A stretch of 64,000 nt of DNA. Origin: Apteryx mantelli. Its lineage: Eukaryota > Chordata > Aves > Apterygiformes > Apterygidae. Made by a program: the position numbers and the translations under genes. The notes under the pieces were generated by a model. That model made no database searches. It was given only the letters and a program-made list of their open reading frames with translations, and was not told the DNA's origin. The stretch lies in assembly GCF_036417845.1 (NCBI RefSeq), contig NC_089980.1, positions 68,012,501 to 68,076,500 on the forward strand, written 5' to 3'. Numbering within the stretch: position 1 is the first letter of the stretch; each line of letters starts with the position of its first letter. This document shows, one piece after another, positions 20,003-30,900 of this stretch.

Positions 20003-20164
20003 CTTCAAGACTACTGCCAGCAGGTGCACAGGTCTGCTTGCCAAGTCAACGGTCTCTCCTTTGCTGAGGTCCTCCTTCAAGTCCCTGTGGGCTTTCTCAC
20101 TCGCAGCTTTGTGGAATATGCCCTCCGTGGCAGGGCCTTCCCTATACAAGATGGCCAGGAGATC
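20003..20164 (-). pseudogene. TAGAP-like pseudogene, arginine-finger exon with Arg-to-His
   Basis: A 162-nt phase-0 exon with CCGCAG acceptor and GTGAAT donor encodes LLAILYREGPATEGIF then HKAASEK. RhoGAP proteins have Arg directly after GIF, the arginine finger that stabilises GTP hydrolysis. Here the codon is CAC (20111-20113), one transition from CGC. Loss of this residue normally abolishes GAP activity. Confidence 0.85.
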
Positions 20165-20733
20165 CTGCGGGAAAAGGCAGGCAGTGGTGGGAGAAGGGTT
20201 ACGTGGGTGCCGAAAGGCCCTTTAGCCCCAGGGGAGCCTTTGTTCGCAGACGGAGGCAAGTCTTTGCTGCGCAGGCACACTCTGCTTTGCTTGGGTTCGC
20301 AGCTAGTTCTCCCTGCAGGTAGATTAGCCGGGGAGTAACCTGGCTGCCCCCCAAGCCACCCTCTCAACCCCTTTCTTCAGGGAAAGACAGAAACCCCTGG
20401 CTGGTGACGCTGCTGAGAGCTTCCTTTCGGTGACTTCTGCAAGACCACCTACGTGCCCCCTCGGGAGCAGATGTGCTTCTCCTCCTCCTGCTCTGGCCTT
20501 GTCTCCACTCCAGAGTTCCTTCCCGCAGCAGCTGTGCAGGCTGCACAAACCCGTGGTCCTGAGCCCTTTGGCTTGTGCAAGGGGATGCCAACTTGAGGCC
20601 TTACCGGTGAGAAGTGCATGTGGAGGGCAAGCCCTCGATTCCCTGTCTGCTGAGAGCCACGGCCCAAGTGCTGGGGGTGCTGCGTCGCACGAGAAGCCGG
20701 CAACAGGCTAACTGCATGGCCAGGCTGGCTTAC

Positions 20734-20906
20734 CTGGACTGGCTGGGGCAGGGTCTCGTCTTCACCACAAAGAGCAGCCAGAGGCTGGCCAAAGAGAGGG
20801 CTCCTGAGGCCAGAGTCTGACTGCCCTGGGCAATCCCCACTGGCCGAGAGTCGTCTCCCAGCAAACGGCCAAGGGATCAGCCTCTTTCTTTTCTTCGTCC
20901 CATCTG
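20734..20906 (-). pseudogene. TAGAP-like pseudogene, exon with KKRKRL..WPF and RhoGAP start
   Basis: The exon encodes KKRKRLIPWPFAGRRLS, then LFGQPLAALCGEDETLPQPVQ, the first part of the RhoGAP domain, with a GTAAGC donor (20728-20733). The acceptor is a tandem CAGCAG, so the exon may begin at 20906 or 20903; the 20906 choice fits the phase of the preceding exon. No lesion is seen in this exon. Confidence 0.8.
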
Positions 20907-21434
20907 CTGCAAGCAAGCGGAAAGCAAAAGTCGGGTGAAAAAGGCAGGGGGAGAGAGCTCTGCTGCCTGTTGTGTGCGTGCAGTGCCGTGGGAGGCCGAA
21001 GGAAGAGCAGAGCTGGGTGCGGAAACAGCGACTCCGCCCCAACGGGGGAAACGGAAAGACAACAAAGGCCTTGCTGAGGGAAGAACCAGCTCAGCTCTAA
21101 AACGGGGACCATCCCTCTGAGCACACCAGCTTTCCTGCTTTCTTGACCATCTAGTGACCGTTCCCTCTCAGAAAGTGGGAACACACAGGGCACACAGCAA
21201 GAACCGTGGGGTGTTTGAACATGCGCAGCGGTTACAGGCATGGCAGAGGTTTCTGGGATCGCTGCAAGGCACATGTGTCGCTTGGGCAGCTTGCAGCGGC
21301 AGCAGCTGTGGCTGCGCAGTCTGAGCATGCCCCCGTGCTAGGGCTGGCCACAGGGGCCGGAGGGGCTGCTGCTTTTCAGCCGCTGTTGAGCGCCAGGTGA
21401 GAAGGCAGCTCCTCAGTTTCTCTTACAAACTCAC

Positions 21435-21501
21435 CAGCCGAGTGGCAAAGTCCCTCTCCAGGAGCCGGTGGGACCGAGACAGGGCACTGCTTGGTGCCAG
21501 C
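21435..21501 (-). pseudogene. TAGAP-like pseudogene, exon before the KKRK exon
   Basis: A 67-nt exon has a TTTCTTGCAG acceptor and GTGAGT donor. In the phase-consistent frame it ends GEGLCHSA and joins the next exon with one spare base, which gives an acidic-then-cysteine pattern like the residues that precede the basic KKRK motif of TAGAP. Confidence 0.5.
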
Positions 21502-21970
21502 CTGCAAGAAACGGCTTCAGGTTACACAGCCGCCCTGCAGCAGCAAAGGCCGCCAGCGAGTTGCTTCAGCGATGCAGAAATGTGTGAGCAGCTCCAGGGA
21601 AAACGCGAGGGTGTCTGACGCCTGCGGGGGAGACGCTTGGGTGCGGGAATGGCCCTGCCTCTCTGCTGACCGGGGTGCTCGTGGCAAAGGCTGCTGCTGC
21701 AGCCGGCCACCCCCACCAGACCCGTGCAGTTTTGGGGGGGCTGGTGGGTGCCAAGCAGGCGCAGCCCTGCACCAGGTGCCCAAAGGTGGCCCCAGGGGGA
21801 CAGGCTGTCGTCCCACGCTCCCCCCGGCCCCGGGGAGCTCCTCCCAGGTGGCCCCGTGAGGCAGTGGCCGGTGTCTCCAGGGCTTTGGGCCCTGCCACCT
21901 TCCCTCCCGAGACTTGGATGCCTCCCGCAAGAACCCAGCCAGGGCCGGGGCAGAGGCAGCCCCTGCTCAC

Positions 21971-22018
21971 CTCCGCCGAAATCAAGGCCTCGACAGTCCG
22001 GGCAGTCAGCGACTCCGA
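21971..22018 (-). pseudogene. TAGAP-like pseudogene, small exon
   Basis: A 48-nt exon (16 codons, SESLTARTVEALISAE) lies between a pyrimidine-rich CTCTTGCCCAG acceptor and a GTGAGC donor. Both ends are phase 0. Similarity to TAGAP was not established for this piece; it is supported by splice sites and phase. Confidence 0.45.
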
Positions 22019-22121
22019 CTGGGCAAGAGAGCAAAGAGCCAACATGAGCAGCTGGTCACTGGGGCTGTTCCCCAAAGCCCCGTGGTGCTGGGGGCAGAGC
22101 GGAAACCCCCGGGACACTTAC

Positions 22122-22170
22122 GGGACCGTAGAAGCCGACGACCTTGATGAGGAGCCGAAGGGAGGTGAGT
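22122..22170 (-). pseudogene. Candidate 5' exon of TAGAP-like pseudogene
   Basis: An open stretch ending in a good GTAAGT donor (22116-22121) encodes LLIKVVGFYGP and ends in phase 0, as the next exon requires. No acceptor or convincing start was found before the composition changes abruptly near 22170, so the 5' limit is approximate and the exon could be truncated by the block border. Confidence 0.35.
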
Positions 22171-23917
22171 CGGGTGACCCAGGTTTACATAAGAGTTTTC
22201 AGACATTTTCTACTCTCCAAAAATAGAATATAACTTTCGGTTAGTGTATTGTAACACAAAGTGTGTTAGCAATAGCTTATTTATCATCAAGCTTTTAAGT
22301 AGTATACATTATGTGCTGTTCACTACAGTGATTCCAAAAAGTTATATAGAATTATTCTCTTGTAAAGAGAGCATAGATTTCAAACCTATATTTTTCAGGA
22401 CAACATACAAATGTGCTGATTGCCTTGTATAGAAAAAAATAAGCATAATAATAACCTGAAAGAAGGAAAGCTTACAGAAAGCTTGTCTGTTTTGCTAAGA
22501 TAAATAGTTTAGTCTAATAAATCAGGCTACTTCTGATAAAAGCCTGGCTCTTCTTGTATCTTTAGGCCATCACATAATTAGGCTAATATGCAACTTCCTC
22601 AAAAATTAATTGCTGTAGTTAATGAGTTTGTAGGACTTTGACTGTGTAAAGATTTTGTATTTGTTTGTGTAAAGATTTTGTATTTGTTAACAGTAATACT
22701 CTTGATTTATTTGGGAATATCAATACAAGCTATCTCATAACTTGTTAATAGTAATCTTATGAGAAAAAACAAAGCGGTATGGATTGACTGAAGGATGAAT
22801 CTCCTATTTTTCTGCGTCTCTCCATCCTCCTTCTTTCCTATAAAGAAAATATTTTTTTGCAGCAAGATGTACCCCACTCATTTTCTTGGAGAATGGAGTA
22901 GGGCAGAAGCAGGGATTAGTATTCAGTTCATTCATCATTCTTATATTCATGAGAGCATCATGGGGGTTAGGTTCTGCTTTTCTAATGAAAGTTACTCCAA
23001 CTCTGCTTCTTTTTCTTTAAGGCTACTATCATGAATCCCCATCACATTTATCTAGGGAACCAAGTAGGCTGGAAACTAGGCATGGAGAAGCAGATATTTT
23101 TGCAGGATTTAGTTTTCTTCATTGCTGAAGGGAGTAGGTCATTGTGAAAATTTAAACTTTTCATTGATTCCTTCATGCTTTTCTATTTAATTCTATATGT
23201 CATGATAAAAAGGATCTCAAATCCAATTGTTTTTTAAGAACAAAAATATGTCTGGAGAGAGTCCTTAGTACATGTTTATGCCATTAGTTACCTAAATAGG
23301 GACATCTCTAAGATAATTTTTTGAGTTGGTAAGAAGGTTGGTGTACATTAAATCAGTTGTAACAGGTTTTAAAAAGTGTTACTTGTTATGAAAATTATAT
23401 CAATCCAACCAAATTTATCTTTGTGATAGGATCTGCAAATATGGGAGAATGATACAAAAGATATAACTTGACTTCAGCAACATTTTTGAGACTGAGTAGA
23501 GTTAATCTGACTATATGTAGACATCCACAGTCTAGACATCCCCATCCAGTTTAATCATCCTTTTCAGAGTCATTGGAGAAAAATAAGGATTTCTAGAAAG
23601 CAGCTCATGTCATCATAATGAAGATATTTAGAATAGGGCAGATGAGCATTTGAAGTACCTGTTCTCTGTAGTGACTATAAAGGCATCACGGAGTGCAAAG
23701 ATGTCTGCATTGCAGACATTTAAATTGAAACAAGATGAATTGCATCTTGCCTCACATGATACTCTCATAAGCAAGGAGAGAGATATAGTCTAAATTGAAG
23801 AACTGTTATGAGAACTCGGTACAGAAAAGGGAGTACAAAAGCGGTTGGAAAATTGTGCTCCATGTGTAATGATTAATGGTTTTCTGTTATATTGGATGTA
23901 TTGAGATTCCCTCTGTA
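22171..23917. other. AT-rich sequence, no gene seen
   Basis: Composition drops sharply to AT-rich just past 22170. Only a two-copy 23-bp tandem duplication (22644-22688, unit GTGTAAAGATTTTGTATTTG plus TTT) stands out. No exon or RNA gene was recognised. Confidence 0.6.
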
Positions 23918-24480
23918 TTTGTCATCGAGCCAGTACTATTCAGTATTTTCCTTACTGACCTTGATGATAGGCTAGTGCACGTTTGTTACATTTTCAAAAG
24001 GCACCAAGCTTGGAGAAACTGCAGATATGCTGTAGGACAGAGATAGAATTTAAAGTGATCTTGGCAAATTCAGAAGCAGTCTGAAAAAAACAGAGGATGA
24101 TATTCAAAAAGGATAAATGTGAAGTTCTACACTTTGGTGAGAATGCATGCACCAATATTTGCTGGAAAACAGCTGGCTGGGTAGCTGTTCTTCACAAAAA
24201 CTCTGCTAGTTACATGAATTACAAACTCAAGATGACTGTTCCAATGCAAACACAATGCAAACACAATTCTGGAATATTTCAACATGGTTCTTGTATTAAA
24301 CAGGTGAGGTAATCTTTCCACTTTGTTGGCACCAATAGAGGTTTAGCCAGGGGCAGTCTGGAACAGTTCTGGGAGGCCTTTTCAGGAAAGATGTGGACTG
24401 ACTGGAGACAGTGCTGGAGAAAGAAAAAGATAATCATCTATAAAATATGATCTAGGAAAGGAGACAGAATGAACTGCATT
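23918..24480 (+). mobile_element. Old, diverged CR1 LINE fragment
   Basis: A series of matches in the correct order to CR1 RT coding sequence is visible: CAGTACTATTCAGTATTTTCC, GACCTTGATGATAGGCTAGTG, CACCAAGCTTGGAG, AAAAGGATAAATGTGAAGTTC and, after an unrelated stretch, GTCTGGAACAGTTCTGGG and AGGAAAGATGTGGACTGAC. Frames are destroyed by substitutions and indels, so this is much older than the other CR1 copies in the window. Confidence 0.7.
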
Positions 24481-25410
24481 TTTAAACACAGGCACCTACC
24501 TTATTCATGAAGCTTCACCTGGGTCCCAGAAGTTCAAGAAGACAACAGCTAAGGACATTATGATTGCTTTTGTCAGTTCCATGGATACCTTCTGTTGCAG
24601 TGACCAACTTCTTTAATGTGGAAGTTTCTCTCAAAACAACTCTTACTTGAGCTTTTTCTGCAATTTACAGATTATTTCTGAGCAAAATATCCAACAAATA
24701 ATGTAACTGGAGGGGGGAGACCTTGACAAATTCCACATGATGAAAAGATTGTCCTGGTATTATCTTGCTCTTAGTCATCAAATTTTAAGCTTGCTTTTAA
24801 AGCAAAGAATTTTCTCCAGAGCACATTAATTTCCCTTCAGAAGTACAGAACGAACAGAATGGTCTCCTTGTAATCACCGTGTTATAAGTAGCTTCTGTGA
24901 TTTGAAGACTGAAAAATAAAAAAACCCAACATGAACTATAGCCGGAAGTCTTCAAAAATTGACGGAATAATTAAGTGATAAAGCCTGTCATCATGTACCA
25001 ATATTCACCCTATGAGTCCAGCTACCACCTTTATTTGTTTTTTTGTGAAAAAAAAAAATCAGTCTGAAAAATATCACATGATCATAATCAGATGCCCTAA
25101 GTCAGATTCCCTGCTGTTGTGAATCAGCTGGGTGCTAGCAGAAACATAGAATGAACAGTAGCAGTTGTTTCATTTTCACCTATATAAAATTAAAGTACTT
25201 CAGAGAATTTGGAAATAGAGGTAGTCGAAATGTTCCTAATTTTGAAAACTTTCCATAAAAAAGAAAGTAGGCTTTGGTGGACATTATTGTAAAAGTTCCT
25301 TTTTTTGTTTGTTTTGTTTTGTTTGACTGGATCCAGACTGCAGGGGCTAGATTTTGCCACAGTTATTCTTGTTGGAAGAAGAAACTTTTTCCAATAAAAC
25401 CAGTCCTGGA
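24481..25410. other. AT-rich sequence, no gene seen
   Basis: No coding or structural RNA signal was recognised. A T/G-rich low-complexity run lies at 25296-25325. Confidence 0.6.
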
Positions 25411-26040
25411 ATTACAGAATCACAGAATCACAGAATAATTGAGGTTGGAAGGAACCTCTGGAGATCATCTAGTCCAACCCCCCCTGCTCAAGCAGGGTCA
25501 CCTAGAGCACATTGCACAGGATTGCATCCAGGCGGGTTTTGAATATCTCCAGAGAAGGAGACTCCACAGCCTCTCGGGGCAACCTGTTCCAGTGCTCTGT
25601 CACCCTCACAGTGAAAAAGTATTTCCTCATGTTCAGATGGAACTGTCTGTGTTTCAGTTTGTGCCCGTTGCCTCTTGTTCTGTCGCTCGGCACCACTGAA
25701 AAGAGTCTGGCCCCATCCTCTTGACACCTTCCCTTAAGATATTTGTACACATTAATAAGATCCCCTCTCAGGCTTCTCTTCTCCAGGCTAAACAGGCCCA
25801 GCTCTCTCAGCCTTTCCTCAAAGGAAAGATGCTCCAGTCCCCTAATGATCTTTGTAGCCCTCCTCTAGGCTCTCTGCAGTAGTTCCAGGTCTCTCTTGTA
25901 CTGGGGAGCCCAGCACTGGACACAGTCGCCCAGATGTGGCCTCACCAGGGCTGAGTAGAGGGGGAGGATCACCTCCCTTTACCTGCTGGCAACACTCTTC
26001 CTGATGAACCCCGGGATACCATTGGCCTTCTGGGCCACAA
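25411..26040 (-). mobile_element. CR1 LINE, 5'-truncated
   Basis: The plus strand begins with repeated ACAGAATC units and AATTGAGGTTGGAAGGAACC, the reverse complement of the CR1 3' end. It continues through the whole 3' part of the RT C-terminal coding region to a truncation near 26040. The minus frame still gives long open stretches resembling CR1 ORF2, so it is only moderately decayed. Confidence 0.93.
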
Positions 26041-27084
26041 TTTCACTTGTGGTCAGTCACAAGAAATTTTTTGCAAGAATAATTTGATAAATTGTCAAAA
26101 AGCCAAAGACAATAAGCAGATTATGTAATTTAGGAAAGAAAAGGCAAATCTAGAAGTCAGAAGATAAAGTTACATTATCCTGCTGTAATTACAGCTAGTA
26201 AAATCCTGAAGTTGTTGCACAGAGAAACCTCTTAAGATAATGGGAATCAATTTTTTCCGTATGGAAAAGGCTGAAAGAAATTTTGATTTGTTTGCACTGG
26301 ACAGCTTACCTTTCAGATAGACTGAACTACAGCTTTTCCTCCAAACTCTCCAGGTAATCTGAAGAAGGCAAAGGGCAACACCCTAAGGTTCTGGTGTCTG
26401 CAACTTCTTTTTGGAAATGTAGCCCAATGACGTTTTATTAAGATGTTCCATCTAGTAAGAGGAATTGTCTTATGGCCACAGAAGAGGTGATATAGTTCCA
26501 TTTTCATTCCTGCCTGGTATTGCTGGAGAGACTTGATTGGTTTTGCATGCCCTGCCTCTTCCTCAGCCTCAAAAGCCTTGTTTATCTATTTCTTCAGCTT
26601 TAAAATTCCTATCCCTAATGTCTCTATACAAGGTGAAAATGAAACTTTTTGAGGTCTGGTGGCTGCTTTTATTAAGTTCAGGTACATATCACTGGTGTGT
26701 CCTATGGCAATTAATTGTCTTGACTAGAAAAGTTAAACTTTCTTCTCCAATAAAGAAAGGGCATGAAGGAGAAGGCCATGGCATCTCACTGTAGGCTGGA
26801 TCCTGAGGTAGCATATCTAGGCCAGTGGGTACAGCTGCTTCCCCAACAAACTGCCCTTAAACAAGTACCTGGTTACCTGGCTGGCACTAGAAAAGGCAGT
26901 TCTAGGCACACGTCTTGCTCGTGGCTCGGGAGCTACAGAAACTAGTGCAGTGTAGTCATACTAGCCTGCTGTGAGCTTGAGGTTTGGAGCAGATCTTTGA
27001 AAGCTTCACTGATTAGGATTGAAATTAAGAATGACAATGATGTGACACCATTTTCTTTAGACAATAAAGATGTTTCCTTCTGTT
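26041..27084. other. AT-rich sequence, no gene seen
   Basis: No gene, RNA or classifiable repeat was recognised; ORFs are short and unremarkable on both strands. Confidence 0.55.
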
Positions 27085-27089
27085 TCCCC

Positions 27090-27919
27090 TGTGATGGTGT
27101 GCTCCTTCCCCCCACCCCCCGATGTGCTCTCTCCCCCTCAGCCTGACCTCCCTGTAAACAGCACGTCTGCAGGCGCTAATTGAGCATGCGCCAACTAAGA
27201 CCCGTCTAGCATGCAAATATGACTATGAGTCAATCACCTCACCCCCCATAAATAGGGGGCAGCCTAGAGCCCATTGAGCTCTCCTGCACGGCAGCAGGCT
27301 CCACTGCAGAACCTCCTCTTGAGCAGGGACACCTCTCAAGGTTACTCCTCGAGGTTGAGAGATTCCTTACCCACAACAGATCCTCGGTAAGCGATTAATA
27401 GCATGCTGAACTTCTGCGAACTTCATAAAACTTTGCTGAGTTATATCTCTGACTAATTGTGCATATAATCCCTTAGACATAAACCATTGGCCAAGTCTGA
27501 AACTAGGATCGGATCCAGCCGCACCTAGGCTCCTCTCAGAAGGAGTTTAGAAAGCAAGGGGGTCCTTTCTGAACCTCGTGACTCAACGGGAGGGTCTCCT
27601 TTGCACACACTCCTTTAGGCATAAACCGTTGACCAAGTCTGGGACTAGGATTGGATCCAGCTGCACCCAGGCTCCTCCGAGGGGGAGTTTGGAAAGCAAG
27701 GGGGTCCAGTCTGAACCTCGTGACTCAATGGGAAGGTCTCTGTTGCATGTGCATCTGACGCTGTCCTTCATGCAGTAAATAACTGAGTGAACCTTGCCAG
27801 TTGAACCTCGTTAAATCATTCTTATTTACGACTAAACTTTGTTAAGTCATTATCTTACCACAATAAACATAGTGCTGCTTCCCTCTTACAAGGGAAGTGC
27901 ATCACTCCTTCGTGAAACA
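27090..27919 (+). repeat. Solo LTR with 5-bp target duplication
   Basis: The element begins TGTGATGGTG and ends GTGAAACA, and is flanked by TCCCC on both sides (27085-27089 and 27920-27924). A TATA-like CATAAATAGG (27247-27256) and AATAAA (27862-27867) lie in the same orientation. No internal retroviral genes adjoin it, so it is a solo LTR. Length is 830 bp. The TGTGATGGT start resembles ERVL-type LTRs, but the family is not certain. Confidence 0.8.
27471..27747 (+). repeat. Two-copy tandem duplication of about 140 bp inside the LTR
   Basis: The segments 27471-27605 and 27612-27747 align along their length, sharing GGATCCAGC, GAAAGCAAGGGGGTCC and CTGAACCTCGTGACTCAA, with scattered differences that show the duplication is not very recent. 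It lies downstream of the TATA box, in what would be transcribed R sequence. Confidence 0.9.
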
Positions 27920-27924
27920 TCCCC

Positions 27925-30900
27925 CTACCTCCTTTATTATGCATTGAATATCTTTGGTCATTTCATTCCTCCCTCATTTAGCAAGTCTACGACCTTGATC
28001 AGTATTGTAAGTATATCCAAAAAAATCTTTCTGGCCAACTAATTGCTACCACTTCTAAACAGCTTATTTTTAATAGCTTTTTTGACATCTATAAAATGAT
28101 GAGCTTTTTTTTTTTTTTTTGCTTTGTTTTAATGCCCTGCATTTGCATCTAGATAGTGAAAAATGTCAGAAAAGTGAATTAACTTAATGGTGAAAGATTT
28201 CATGCAGTCATTTTCATGAATTTAGTCACGTGAGACATATTATTTTGAGGTATCTTAATTTTAATGTGGCACATTACCCTTACAGTTGGAGTTCAAGGAA
28301 AAATAAAAAACCCTAATAGTCTAGTCCTTCAAAATAAGATGTTGAATACACAACATCCACTGGATTTAAGGCAATCTGTGGGTGTTCAACATTGCACTGA
28401 AAGGGAGTTACTCACCAAGGATCTGTCTCTCATAAAAGCAGCAAAGAAAAATGTGGCAGTTAAGAGAAAAGAGGAACACTGAATTTGAACTTTTCATCAG
28501 GAAATACATACAAAATTAAATTGTGCTGCATAAAATTCAGAATGGATCCAGAATAGCTCTAGTGCTCATGCCAGCTACAGCAGAAATCTCAGAGTGATTA
28601 AAAAAATGAGAGAGAGAGAGAAAGAGAAAGAAAAAAAAAATTGCTCTGGCAGTTTCATGTGGAGGAGGGAAATTATTCTTAATAGATTAAATAAGAGAAA
28701 AACCTTCATTTTAAACAACTCTAGAAAGGAAATGGAACAAGACTAATAATATAACCAATTTTTTCAATGAAAAGAAAGCTTTGAAGTAAAATGAGCCATC
28801 TTTGAGTAGGCTGAATTGTGAGTCTTTGAAAACTAAACTTTGTAGTAATTTAAATACCAACAGTCTTAAGAATCAGTCATCAGCATTTTGAAGGAATGGA
28901 AAATATACATGAGACACTAATTTAGTGGAGTAATTGAGATGTGTCAAGGCTAGAAGAAGCAAGGTTCACACTAGCAGTAGCTGTAGCAGGTAGTAGATGG
29001 CAGAGGACCTCTGCCTCATGCTCTGCCCTTGGTGGCTCCTATGCACCAGATGAGATACGTCTGCTTACAGCTGTGGTGCCCCTGGACATACTCTGCAGCA
29101 TTCAGAGCAGGGCTTATTTTTTCCATCTTCCTCTAATAGTCTTAGAAGATGAGAAATTTTTGCCAGTCCTCTTAAAAACAATGCATTGTCTTACAGGTCA
29201 TTCTGTTTTTTCCTGTGGAGGGGACTTGTAAATGTTTCTGGCCCTATGGACTGGCAGACCTGCCCAAAGCCAGTACTTCAGTCTCCAAGAAGACCCTTCC
29301 TGAAGTATAATATTTTATAATATTTTTATAATATTTTCCCCAGAACTAATCAGGATCATAACACAGGTTCAGTTCTCCTCGATGGGCTAGTCTCATTTCC
29401 TCTTTGAGGACTACGGTCCTTAGGGTAATCTAAGACATCTAGCATTTCTGCTAGACTGGAGATCCACTTGAAAAGATCATGCTTTGGGTAAAAGACAAGT
29501 GATTACAGTATACTATAGTAGACACTACAGTATCTGTAGCATTTCTTGAGTTTTCTCCAAAATAACACAATCATTTTGGTAAAAAACACAGAAATGGAGG
29601 TTCTTCAAAAATTGTTACTGGAAAGAATCCACTTATAAAATAGAAATTTATTGTTTTACAAGACAAGGAATTATGTTTAAAATCTATATGAAAGAGATCA
29701 GATGATAATCATAATGGTCCTTTCTGACAATAGTATTTGTGAATCTGTTTCTTTTTCCTTGAGGAGAAAGTACATTCTTGAATGATTCCACACATTGTTT
29801 TAGATTTTCTTTCCTGTGTCATACCAGTTGTTCTTTCAGGAGATTTGTTTCCTAGATTGTCAGTTTATTTGTGGCATTTTTCCAGACTAACATAGTTCTT
29901 GTTGGCACTGATTTTTAACTTAGTGTCCTGGGGCTTTTGCTTTTTGCTTTTGATGTCAACGCTCAGAAATGGGATAGATCATCTCTACTAGATTTAAACT
30001 TTTTAAGGAAGACATAAGATATCTTATATTTTGATATTTTGCAAGCCCTCCAAGATATGTTTTTCTAATAATGTAATTTTATTCTATATGTACATTTTTG
30101 TGTAAAATTTCCCAAGTTATAAACTCCACACACACAATAATATGTCACCTTCAGAGACTTACCTCCTAGCTTCCCTCCCCATTTGTTCCAAATCCTCTGC
30201 TCTCTCCTGTTCTTCTGAACTTTTCTTTATTTGAGTAATTGTTTTGTATAGTCACAAATATAAGTCCTGGTTTAAACCAGTTTTATATTTTTGGTGTCTG
30301 CAACAACTACTGGCTACCTTTTTTTTAACTTCCTGTCTATTTTTTTCCCAAGGACAGTTTGGAGCAGAATCCCTCTTGGATTCCACTAACGTTATACCTG
30401 GATTTGGTGCAGCCTCCTCCTGGAGAGAGAGTCACCCCAGAAAAGGACAGCTATAAATCCCAACCAGACATTAACAGGAATTCAAGCAACAAAAGCCAGC
30501 TAGTAAAGACAGTGAATTACTCTTCTAACAACATCACTGCACATTATTCTATCATGTTGGTCTTGCTGTCATGAAAGACCTTCAGGCCACAGAACAAACT
30601 CTCTGTTTATCTCTATTGATTTTATAGACCTTCTCTACTTGTCTCTAAATCTCTCATCTATCCACTTTTTTGGTCAAAGTATTATTAAATCTAGTGCATT
30701 CTACAGTCATAACAGTTTTGTGGACCACTTTAAGGTATGCAAGGAGCTTTTGGCAAACAGGGAGCTCTCCTGTCGAGTGCTCACCTGTTTTCAAGACATC
30801 TTGGAGAGCCCTTGAATTGTTTTCTAAAAGACAAGTGTGCCAGCATTTGTAATTTCCTCCAAATATCTCAAAAAAGATACAAAGGCTTTTGGGTGCCTGG

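Larger units (their letters stand above)
17519..22122 (-). pseudogene. TAGAP: TAGAP-like RhoGAP gene, multi-exon, disabled
   Basis: Nine putative exons on the minus strand, most with GT-AG borders and matching phases, encode a protein collinear with TAGAP, a GTPase-activating protein for Rho-family GTPases made in activated T cells. Landmarks are KKRKRL..WPF before the domain, LFGQPL, the EGIF helix, the DFL..IPS exon, LPRPNLLLLK with MDSSNLAICVGP, an NCTAIFGE end of the domain, and a C-terminal SYSEPALS. Three lesions are visible: the arginine finger is His (codon 20111-20113), TGA replaces the Arg codon after DFL (19599-19601), and a 1-nt disruption near 18504-18512 shifts the frame that the next exon needs. 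ARHGAP20, the closest paralogue, is the alternative; the C-terminal SEP motif favours TAGAP. Intact splice sites mean it arose by DNA duplication, not retroposition. Confidence 0.82.

Noticed and set aside
28941-29231. 96-codon ORF in the AT-rich region
   Set aside because: There is no recognisable domain, conserved motif or splice context; length is within chance for this much sequence.
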